Shown here piece by piece: positions 1-4,833 of a DNA stretch of 5,445 nt; the first letter of the stretch is position 1; the number at the start of each line of letters is the position of its first letter. Source of the stretch: Planctomycetaceae bacterium (lineage in GTDB: Bacteria > Planctomycetota > Planctomycetia > Pirellulales > Thermoguttaceae); assembly GCA_031254675.1 (NCBI GenBank), contig JAIRTV010000577.1, positions 1 to 5,445 on the forward strand, given 5' to 3'. The position numbers were made by a program, and so were the translations under genes. The notes below the pieces were generated by a model. That model was given only the letters and a program-made list of their open reading frames with translations. It was not told the DNA's origin and made no database searches.

Positions 1-177
1 CTGATTATTTATAACACTAACAGGATTACACGATGTCTGCGGAATAATCTCATGTAAAAAATCAATATGAATAGCCCGCCAATCGTTCAACTTCGCAAGC
101 GCATCCTCATTCTGCGGATTTCGAATGAGCTGATCTCCGGCGTCATTGATTTCATGTATCGTATATTGATGTCTCAT
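1..177 (-). CDS. N-terminal part of an unidentified protein, possibly RelA/SpoT-like
   Basis: An open frame of 59 codons runs from an ATG at 177-175 off the left edge with no stop. The start is well defined: an in-frame TGA lies two codons upstream, so no earlier ATG is possible. A weak GAG stretch precedes it and a strong promoter lies about 50 bases upstream. The protein begins MRHQYTIHEINDAGDQL and continues with ALAKLNDWRAIHIDFLHEI. It is polar, with no signal peptide or membrane segment, so it is probably cytoplasmic. The pattern of an 'IN.AGD.LI' start followed by 'AL..LN.WR..H...L' recalls the region just before the synthetase domain in some short RelA/SpoT-domain proteins, which make or modify with (p)ppGpp-type nucleotides. 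This is a resemblance from memory over few residues; the catalytic part lies outside the window. It is divergent from the pilin operon and probably unrelated to it. Confidence 0.6.
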   Translation of the reverse strand, partial: MRHQYTIHEINDAGDQLIRNPQNEDALAKLNDWRAIHIDFLHEIIPQTSCNPVSVINNQ

Positions 178-224
178 ATCTCACAATAAATTTATAAAAT
201 CTTCACACTCTCTAAAACATAATA

Positions 225-253
225 ATCTTATAAAAAGCCTATTCTTTTGTCAA
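225..253 (-). promoter_or_regulatory. Sigma70-type promoter for the left-edge minus-strand gene
   Basis: On the minus strand a perfect -35 box TTGACA (253-248) is followed after exactly 17 bases by TAAGAT (230-225), which keeps the first, second, fifth and sixth bases of the TATAAT consensus. Transcription would start near 218, giving a leader of about 40 bases before the ATG at 177. Position, spacing and orientation all fit the gene at the left edge. In AT-rich DNA chance matches are common, but a perfect -35 with ideal spacing just upstream of a start is good evidence. Confidence 0.55.
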
Positions 254-313
254 CAATCAAAACACCTAAAATGATACTTTGTTTTTGTGCTATTAAATTA
301 GAATGGTTTTATT

Positions 314-398
314 AATGGTCAAGTGCAAGCGGAATTGACGCACTCCAGTGTGTTTAAAATGTCATTGGGCGTGCCAATTCCGCTTGCACTCGACCATT
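314..398. repeat. Long imperfect inverted repeat (24-base arms), possible MITE-like relic
   Basis: The arm at 314-337 pairs with the arm at 375-398 over 24 bases with a single mismatch (A321 against C391). Pairing can continue inward for four more bases (338-341 with 369-372) after a two-base bulge at 373-374. The remaining loop is about 27 bases. The arms contain GTGCAAGCGGAATTG and are noticeably richer in G and C than the surroundings. The flanks next to ATGGTC...GACCAT both read TTA, which could be a three-base target duplication, though that is weak. No T-run follows, so a simple terminator is unlikely. No protein frame is credible inside it. It sits directly at the 5' edge of the decayed glycoside hydrolase fragment, so it may mark the break point. 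Confidence 0.6.
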
Positions 399-407
399 TA
401 TCTCTAT

Positions 408-680
408 TATGTTAAGCGGAATATCCAAAAAACGTATGATTTTTCTGCTGCGAATATTTATAGAAATACGGTCAAGATTGGCGTATCAAAACGCGGAAAT
501 AACACATCAACGTCTTCACAGTTTGGGAATGAACACCATTGGAAATTGTAGCGATATTGGTAATCCCGATCAGGTCGAAAAATGTTTTAAAAAATTCAAT
601 TAGAAACAGAATGGTTGGAAGTGTTGATTCATGATTTACTTTCCAAGATTGATAAAGAAAGTTTCCAAAATAAAGATTGA
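408..680 (+). pseudogene. Decayed fragment of an agarase-like (GH50-like) glycoside hydrolase
   Basis: Three adjoining frames join into one recognisable protein piece if single lost bases are restored. Codons 429-464 read KTYDFSAANIYR. Shifting by one base, 464-499 reads KYGQDWRIKTRK. Shifting again, from about 493, the frame reads AEITHQRLHSLGMNTIGNC then SDIGNPDQVEKCFKK. In agarase-type enzymes a stretch of the form 'F.ANL.RKYG..W......H.RL.SWG.NTIGNWSD' lies in the TIM barrel, and the fragment follows it closely. A third shift at the A-run 589-594 would extend it through IQLETEWLEVLIHDLLSKI to a TGA at 678-680; that tail I do not recognise, and it may be an internal-deletion product or unrelated. 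No start codon, signal peptide or rest of the barrel is present. All three shifts behave as one missing base, two of them in A-runs. The gene at the right edge of the window seems to be an intact-looking relative. The family call is from motif memory, while the frame breaks are seen directly. Confidence 0.6.
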
Positions 681-705
681 CCGAAATTGTCTATCGCATT
701 ATGAT
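677..705 (+). promoter_or_regulatory. Sigma70-type promoter for the prepilin operon
   Basis: TTGACC (677-682, five of six consensus bases) and TATGAT (700-705, five of six) are separated by exactly 17 bases. Transcription would begin near 712, leaving an untranslated leader of about 90 bases before the ATG at 804. It lies in the last gap before the prepilin leader frame, just beyond the decayed hydrolase fragment, and is the best plus-strand candidate I found upstream of the prepilin, lipoprotein and DUF6259 genes. Confidence 0.55.
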
Positions 706-790
706 AGTATTATGAATTTTGTTTTGTTGTCAACATGTTTATTTAATGAGCAATGTCTGACAATTGTAGTTTACTTTATTTGTTTTATAA

Positions 791-796
791 AAGGAG
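791..796 (+). promoter_or_regulatory. Ribosome binding site for the prepilin leader
   Basis: AAGGAG at 791-796 lies seven bases before the ATG at 804, an ideal Shine-Dalgarno arrangement. A second good site, AAAAGGA at 881-887, lies nine bases before an in-frame ATG at 897. Translation of the leader could therefore start at either; the first gives a leader of about 60 residues, the second one of about 30, nearer the usual size of prepilin leaders. Confidence 0.6.
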
Positions 797-803
797 AATA
801 CCG

Positions 804-971
804 ATGACAGGAATTAGTGATTGTTTCTTTTTTCTTGTGTTCCTTTACGAAAAATTGATCGCGTTGTTTAATTTTTTGAAAAAAGGATTTACAAAAATGG
901 GATTTGCAAAAAATGAATTTTCAGCGATGTTAAATTTAGGTAGTTTAGTAAATCGGAGGGGGGGGCTCTAG
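804..971 (+). CDS. Leader part of a frameshifted DUF1559 prepilin gene
   Basis: From the ATG at 804 the frame encodes 55 residues and stops at TAG 969-971. It starts MTGISDCFFFLVFLYEKLIA and ends GSLVNRRGGL. The end is what is expected just before a type IV prepilin hydrophobic segment, but the segment itself lies in another frame. If one G were added to the G-run at 958-965, the text would read through as ...LVNRRGGALDNAFTLVELL, joining directly to the DUF1559 body and giving one 399-residue protein. A frame change of -1 during translation would do the same. So this is most likely the true 5' part of the next gene, not a separate small protein. The T-rich hydrophobic stretch before residue 32 could be an upstream addition if translation instead starts at the ATG at 897. 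Confidence 0.6.
   Translation: MTGISDCFFFLVFLYEKLIALFNFLKKGFTKMGFAKNEFSAMLNLGSLVNRRGGL
958..965 (+). repeat. G8 homopolymer at the prepilin frame break
   Basis: Eight consecutive Gs follow AATCGGA in otherwise AT-rich DNA. The run separates the leader frame, which meets TAG at 969-971, from the prepilin frame, which is open from 944 after a TAG at 941-943. Nine Gs (or six) would fuse the two frames exactly at the junction expected for a prepilin leader. Such a tract can change length by replication slippage and switch a gene on and off. It also contains G GGG GGG, a possible -1 ribosomal slip site. A base-calling or assembly error in the run is an equally simple explanation. Confidence 0.7.
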
Positions 972-985
972 ATAATGCTTTCACA

Positions 986-2002
986 TTGGTTGAGCTTTTA
1001 GTTGTGATTGCGATTATTGGTGTGTTGATTGCGTTACTTTTACCTGCCGTTCAAGCCGCGAGAGAAGCCGCAAGACGAACGCAGTGTAATAACAAAATTA
1101 AACAGATCGCTTTAGCATTGCACAATTATCACAATGTTCACGATGCGTTACCCGCTTTGAGATGGGGAACACCAAAAAATTATACCACGACTGTTACATC
1201 TCAGTTAAATCGAATATCAATTCGTGTTGCGCTTTGTCCATTTTTAGAACAAACTACAATTTATGAAGCGTGTTGGAATTCTTCCTATGGTCCTTGGGAC
1301 ACGGCTGATTCCTGTTTTGCCAAAGAACCTGATATTTACCATTGTCCCAGCGAATCCAACTCCACCGATTCCCCAATCGGAACAACAGCAGGGAAACCCA
1401 ATTACTATTTTGCCTCCGCAGATCGACCACAAAGTTCAAGTAGTATAGCTCCACAAAATAATGTGCGTTGTGTATTTATGGCAGGACATTGGAGATCGTT
1501 AGCGTACATAACTGATGGAACAAGTAATACAATGGGAATTTCTGAATCAATTAGACCGACCGCAACTGATTCACTAGGAGCAATTGGTATCATAATTTGG
1601 ACAAATCCTCAAGGATTAATCACTACCTATTGGGACAAAACTGCCAAAAAATTTAAACCAACTACAACGCTAACGACTACTTTTGCTCTTCGTGGGTCGC
1701 GTTGGGCGGATGGGTCAATATGGTATGGAGCATTTACAGCAGCCATTCCACCTAATGGTCCTTCCTTTTGTCAAAATAATGCGCCCGATGACTATTCTCT
1801 TCTCACTCCAACCAGTTATCATTCCGGTGGAGTTATTGTTGGTTTTTTGGATGGAAGTAGTCGCTTTGTTTCAGAAACCATTGATTGCGGTAATCAGGCA
1901 ACAACATCATGGGTTCCCGTTAATGACTGTCGGGTAAGTGATTATGGAATTTGGGGCGGCATGATTACTCCCAATTGTGGCGAATCCACATCGTTACAAT
2001 AA
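986..2002 (+). CDS. DUF1559 family prepilin-like (type II secretion pseudopilin-like) protein
   Basis: The body encodes about 338 residues from the TTG at 986, which is really the Leu of an AFTLVELL motif rather than a convincing start. The N-terminal hydrophobic helix VELLVVIAIIGVLIALLLPA followed by QAAREAARR, then CNNKIKQIALALHNYHN, is the hallmark of the large DUF1559 family of planctomycetes. Near the C-terminus HSGGVIVGFLDGSSRFVSE (residues 279 onward) and YGIWGGM match the family's usual end. Members are thought to be exported, trimmed by a prepilin peptidase and assembled or anchored at the cell surface; their function is largely unknown. Here the residue before the Phe of FTLVE is Ala rather than the common Gly. 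About ten Cys are present, which seems many. No good start exists in this frame; the natural start lies in the leader frame at 804 or 897, across the G8 run. The lipoprotein gene follows 54 bases later. The family call is very secure; whether the gene is expressed as drawn is not. Confidence 0.9.
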   Translation: MVELLVVIAIIGVLIALLLPAVQAAREAARRTQCNNKIKQIALALHNYHNVHDALPALRWGTPKNYTTTVTSQLNRISIRVALCPFLEQTTIYEACWNSSYGPWDTADSCFAKEPDIYHCPSESNSTDSPIGTTAGKPNYYFASADRPQSSSSIAPQNNVRCVFMAGHWRSLAYITDGTSNTMGISESIRPTATDSLGAIGIIIWTNPQGLITTYWDKTAKKFKPTTTLTTTFALRGSRWADGSIWYGAFTAAIPPNGPSFCQNNAPDDYSLLTPTSYHSGGVIVGFLDGSSRFVSETIDCGNQATTSWVPVNDCRVSDYGIWGGMITPNCGESTSLQ

Positions 2003-2005
2003 TTT

Positions 2006-2031
2006 TTATAACGTAATATAATTACCTATAA
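2006..2031. other. AT-rich dyad after the prepilin gene
   Basis: TTATA (2006-2010) pairs with TATAA (2027-2031), and GTAAT (2013-2017) with ATTAC (2021-2025), around a three-base loop with a small internal mismatch. The helix is almost all A-T, and no T-run follows on the plus strand. It could slow transcription or protect an RNA end between the prepilin and lipoprotein genes, but could also be chance in AT-rich DNA. Confidence 0.2.
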
Positions 2032-2056
2032 ATGTAAAATTAACTCCTAATTAATT

Positions 2057-2443
2057 ATGAATCGATTTTTGTTTTTAATATTAATTGTGTTTATTTTTGC
2101 TGGTTGTGGACAACGTGTTCATGATATCGAAGGCAATATAACACTTGACGGTAAGCCACTTGTTTCCGGTTATATTGTCTTTTTCGGGAATAACGGAAAA
2201 GGTATTGAAGGCGGAGCAAGAATTACCGACGGAAAATATAGCGGTAAAGCAGCAAGGGGAATGAATCTTGTGAAGGTTCAGGGATTTTTCGAGAACGATA
2301 AACCAATTCCCGATCCTGATTTTCCCGGCTCGTTTATTACAACTCAAAAGGCGACAAAAGATGAACTTCATTGGGATAATCCCAATTTAATCATCAATCT
2401 TTCGTCCGATGTCATTGACATTCACTTACAATCCTCCAAATAA
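2057..2443 (+). CDS. Small lipoprotein with a transthyretin-like/carboxypeptidase-regulatory-like fold
   Basis: The 128-residue product begins MNRFLFLILIVFIFAGCGQ: a short basic start, a hydrophobic core and a lipobox FAGC, so Cys17 is the likely lipid-modified first residue of the mature protein. The rest reads like the small beta-sandwich proteins common in planctomycetes: 'V.DIEGNITLDGKPLVSGYI' (about residues 21-43), a GGARITDGKYSG turn, then KVQGFF. Those proteins typically show 'G.VTLDGKP...G.I.F.P' and '.A.T..DG.Y'. They are anchored to a membrane on the outer side; a specific role is not known. The gene lies 54 bases after the prepilin body and 18 bases before the DUF6259 gene, so co-transcription is likely. 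Pairing of a DUF1559 gene with such a lipoprotein is a familiar planctomycete arrangement. No clear Shine-Dalgarno sequence precedes the ATG. The lipoprotein call is firm; the fold is inferred from motif resemblance. Confidence 0.8.
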   Translation: MNRFLFLILIVFIFAGCGQRVHDIEGNITLDGKPLVSGYIVFFGNNGKGIEGGARITDGKYSGKAARGMNLVKVQGFFENDKPIPDPDFPGSFITTQKATKDELHWDNPNLIINLSSDVIDIHLQSSK

Positions 2444-2498
2444 GAAAGGTAATATAAATTTATGAAACGTTTAATAATATTGTTTTTGATTTTTGTTA
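2443..2498 (+). repeat. Start-region repeat, copy 1 (DUF6259 gene)
   Basis: The first 37 bases of this gene match the first 37 of the gene at 4797 at 36 positions, third codon positions included. The similarity reaches about 20 bases upstream with small gaps (AGAAAG...ATA...AATTT). Beyond codon 12 it fades, with a further shared stretch GTTTGCTCAG at the signal peptide end. See the second copy at 4775-4833. Confidence 0.75.
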
Positions 2499-4567
2499 GT
2501 TCACCGATGTTTGCTCAGAATAACGATTCACTTCCAATTACGGTACCGAATATTTACCGCTTGGAAGATGACCAACTTTGTTTGGAAGTGGACGGTCTGG
2601 GACGACTTATCCATTTGGAAAATAAATTGTCTGGAAAAGGAAATATCATTCTTCAACCGACAAATGAAGCATTCAAAATGGTGTGTAAAAAAGATGAAAA
2701 TTGGGAAACAGTTATTGTTCCCAAACAGCAAACGTACAAAATAACAAAAATAGAAAATACGATTCGAATTGTCATTGATCACATCAAAATCAATAACACG
2801 CCTACTGATTTGGCATTGACAATGAATATCACGCTTAAAGACGGAACATTACATTTTGGTGCAGAATTTGATAATCAGGAAAATGATTTGACGGTTGTTG
2901 AATTTTGTTATCCTCGTATTTCCGTTATAAAATCGCTTGGTAACGGAAAAAAATTTGATCTTCTTTTACCATTACAAATGGGTCGGCGCATACCGAATTT
3001 TGCGGATTATAAAGGAAGTTTTGTCAACACTTATCCTGGTCCTCTCAGTATGCAGTGGATGGCGTTAACCGACGATGAAGAAACGCTTTACGTTTCTGGT
3101 CGAGATTCCGAATTTTACACAACGACATTATCTGCTGGAGCAGGAAACGGTGCCGGTTTGACAATAACACGATTTTTGTTCGTTAAACCGGAAGAAAAAA
3201 GAGTAACACCGGAAACGATTCTTCAACTTTATTCCGGTTCATGGCATCGTGCTGCTCAAGAATACCGGACGTGGGCTTCGTCTTGGAGAACAAATCGGAC
3301 AAAACCGGATTGGGTACGTGATATGGTTGGCTATTTTCTCGTCATCAATAAGCAACAATATGGCGATGAGATGTGGGCTTACGAAACATTACCGAAACTT
3401 TATGATCTGGCAAAAAATCATGGTTTTGATACTCTTGGTTTGTTCGGTTGGTATCAAGGTGGACACGATAACACTTATCCCGATATTCAGGTTGGTCAAA
3501 CCTTGGGCGGTGCGGAAAAATTGCGCGAAAACATAAAAAAAGTACAACAAAACGGCGGTCACGTAACACTTTATGTGCAAGGACATTTAATAGATGTCAC
3601 AAGTGATTTTTATAAACGTTACGGTTCGCAGGTTGAAGGAAAATCACATTGGGGTTCGCCGTATTTTGAACATTACAATAAATCAAGTCAAAGTGAATTT
3701 CTAAGACTTTTTACAAATAAAGTTTTTTCAACTGCCTGTCCTTCCAGTTCGTTTTGGCAGGATCGAATGGTACAAAATGTTGATTTTGTTGCCGGTTTTG
3801 GCGCAGACGGAATGTTGGTTGATCAGATTGGCGGAATGCCGCCAAAACCATGTTTCAATAATGAACATCAACATCCAAAAGATTGTCCGGGATTGTCTTA
3901 TGTTTCTGGTCGAATTGCTTTGCTCAATAAAATGTGGAACCGAACGCGAGAAGTGGACGGTGTTCGAGGTAAAGATTTTGCGTTTTTGACGGAAAACATT
4001 ACTGATATTTATTCTCAATTCGCTGATTTATTGCACGGAATTGATACAACTCCGGGAACAACAGCTTTTCCTGAAATGTTTCGATATTGTTTTCCTGAAA
4101 CAATGATAACAATACGAAATCCAAGTCCGTTCATTTCCGAAACATTTGTGAATTATGCAATAACTTACGGTTTAGTGATGGAAATGGAAATTCGTTATCG
4201 AAATGATTGCGAATATATTTTGCAGGATCGCTCTGCCTCACAACGAGAATATGCTGCCAAGATCGGAATGTTACGAAGACAATATCGCAACGTTTTAGGA
4301 CATGCCCGATTTGTCGACGAAGAATCACTCGACAATGGCAATCGTAACATTAAATGTAAAGCATTTGAATCGGAAACTCAGTCAGAAAAACGTATTGCTG
4401 TTGTTCTTTGGAATCCGACAGACAAACCGCAAACACCAAAACTCACTGTAAAAGGTTACAAACCGATTGAAATCGCAACTGTCGATGGAAAATTCGTCAC
4501 ACCGGAATTACCAACAACAATTGCTCCGCAACATATTGTTCTTGCCATTTACGCCAAAGACCAATAA
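2462..4567 (+). CDS. Secreted DUF6259-type protein, probable glycoside hydrolase
   Basis: The 701-residue protein starts with a clear signal peptide, MKRLIILFLIFVSSPMFAQ, with cleavage likely near residue 18-19, so it acts outside the cytoplasm. Residues about 25-270 look like a beta-sandwich (LEVDGLGRLIHLENKLSGKG, then alternating beta-rich text). A TIM-barrel-like part follows from about 280 to 620, with FGWYQGGHDNTYPDI (from residue 328), LYVQGHLID (from about 370), GADGMLVDQIGG and FLTENITDIYSQFADLLHG. These match my memory of DUF6259 proteins, a group related to glycoside hydrolases. D454 in LVDQ and E511 in LTENI sit at barrel-strand ends and are plausible catalytic acids, which is inference. 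A small C-terminal beta-domain (about 630-701) with IAVVLWNPTDKPQTPKL resembles the end domain of many hydrolases. The ATG has GAAAGG 12 bases upstream and lies 18 bases after the lipoprotein, suggesting one operon. Substrate is unknown. The long frame has no break. Confidence 0.8.
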   Translation: MKRLIILFLIFVSSPMFAQNNDSLPITVPNIYRLEDDQLCLEVDGLGRLIHLENKLSGKGNIILQPTNEAFKMVCKKDENWETVIVPKQQTYKITKIENTIRIVIDHIKINNTPTDLALTMNITLKDGTLHFGAEFDNQENDLTVVEFCYPRISVIKSLGNGKKFDLLLPLQMGRRIPNFADYKGSFVNTYPGPLSMQWMALTDDEETLYVSGRDSEFYTTTLSAGAGNGAGLTITRFLFVKPEEKRVTPETILQLYSGSWHRAAQEYRTWASSWRTNRTKPDWVRDMVGYFLVINKQQYGDEMWAYETLPKLYDLAKNHGFDTLGLFGWYQGGHDNTYPDIQVGQTLGGAEKLRENIKKVQQNGGHVTLYVQGHLIDVTSDFYKRYGSQVEGKSHWGSPYFEHYNKSSQSEFLRLFTNKVFSTACPSSSFWQDRMVQNVDFVAGFGADGMLVDQIGGMPPKPCFNNEHQHPKDCPGLSYVSGRIALLNKMWNRTREVDGVRGKDFAFLTENITDIYSQFADLLHGIDTTPGTTAFPEMFRYCFPETMITIRNPSPFISETFVNYAITYGLVMEMEIRYRNDCEYILQDRSASQREYAAKIGMLRRQYRNVLGHARFVDEESLDNGNRNIKCKAFESETQSEKRIAVVLWNPTDKPQTPKLTVKGYKPIEIATVDGKFVTPELPTTIAPQHIVLAIYAKDQ

Positions 4568-4796
4568 ATTATACTTTCAACTGTCCTCATTATGATGTTC
4601 AATTTTTTTTGAAGCAGAAATGTAGTTGTTTCGCCAATATTAATTTATGCATACAACTATGATTCTTCATGCTGGTGAGATGCCGGCGTTCTAAAGCATA
4701 AAAAATCGAAACTTCAAAATGATGACCGATAAAAATATATTACGTCAATTTAAACATTTAATTATTATGATTACAGAAAGTACAATAGGAATTTTT
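4568..4796. other. Gap between the two secreted-enzyme genes
   Basis: This 229-base gap has no convincing gene apart from a tiny repeat-like frame. It contains a seven-base inverted repeat, TAGTTGT (4623-4629) with ACAACTA (4653-4659), separated by 23 bases, which could be an operator or chance. The only terminator-like feature after the DUF6259 gene is TTCAA-T6-TTGAA near 4599-4614, which is weak. A poor promoter candidate lies in the last 60 bases (TTACGT, 17 bases, TATTAT). AGGA at 4787-4790, six bases before the ATG at 4797, is a good ribosome binding site. Whether the downstream gene is co-transcribed or has its own promoter is not settled. Confidence 0.4.
4659..4694 (+). repeat. Single degenerate copy of an 'AGxMPAF'-type dispersed repeat
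   Basis: A GC-rich island GCTGGTGAGATGCCGGCGTT stands out in very AT-rich intergenic DNA. Read on the plus strand from ATG 4659 it gives MILHAGEMPAF and then a stop. Short intergenic repeats that translate as 'AG.MPAF' or 'AG.TPA' are, from memory, scattered widely through planctomycete and some other genomes and are often mistaken for small proteins. ATGCT (4669-4673) and AGCAT (4695-4699) could close a small hairpin around it. I regard it as a repeat rather than a gene. Confidence 0.35.
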
Positions 4797-4833
4797 ATGA
4801 AACGTTTAATAACATTGTTTTTGATTTTTGTTA
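4775..4833 (+). repeat. Start-region repeat, copy 2 (agarase-like gene)
   Basis: This is the partner of 2443-2498: 36 of 37 bases identical from the ATG, and a gapped match for about 20 bases upstream. The mature proteins encoded downstream look unrelated, so the shared part is only the translation start and the signal peptide. Confidence 0.75.

Noticed and set aside
314..398. Inverted repeat as an integron attC site or a rho-independent terminator.
   Set aside because: I see no integron core sites or integrase, and no T-run after either arm.
348..551. Plus-strand open frame of 67 codons starting inside the inverted repeat.
   Set aside because: Its first part is the inverted repeat itself, and only YDFSAANIYR belongs to the hydrolase relic. 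After that the relic continues in another frame, so it is not a gene in its own right.
690..707. Hairpin CTATC...GATAG as a possible terminator.
   Set aside because: The stem is short with a bulge, no proper T-run follows, and it coincides with the likely -10 region of the pilin promoter.
704..733. Minus-strand promoter-like pair TTGACA (733-728) and TACTAT (709-704), 18 bases apart.
   Set aside because: It points into the decayed hydrolase fragment, with no sensible minus-strand gene downstream. It overlaps the plus-strand promoter, and chance matches are common in this AT-rich stretch.
2081..2371. Minus-strand frame of 96 codons opposite the lipoprotein gene.
   Set aside because: It lies wholly opposite a convincing lipoprotein with a lipobox, its product shows no recognisable motif, and it has no promoter or ribosome site worth noting.
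3728..4018. Minus-strand frame of 96 codons opposite the DUF6259 gene, and similar frames elsewhere within it.
   Set aside because: They are by-products of the coding bias of the 701-codon gene and have no independent support.
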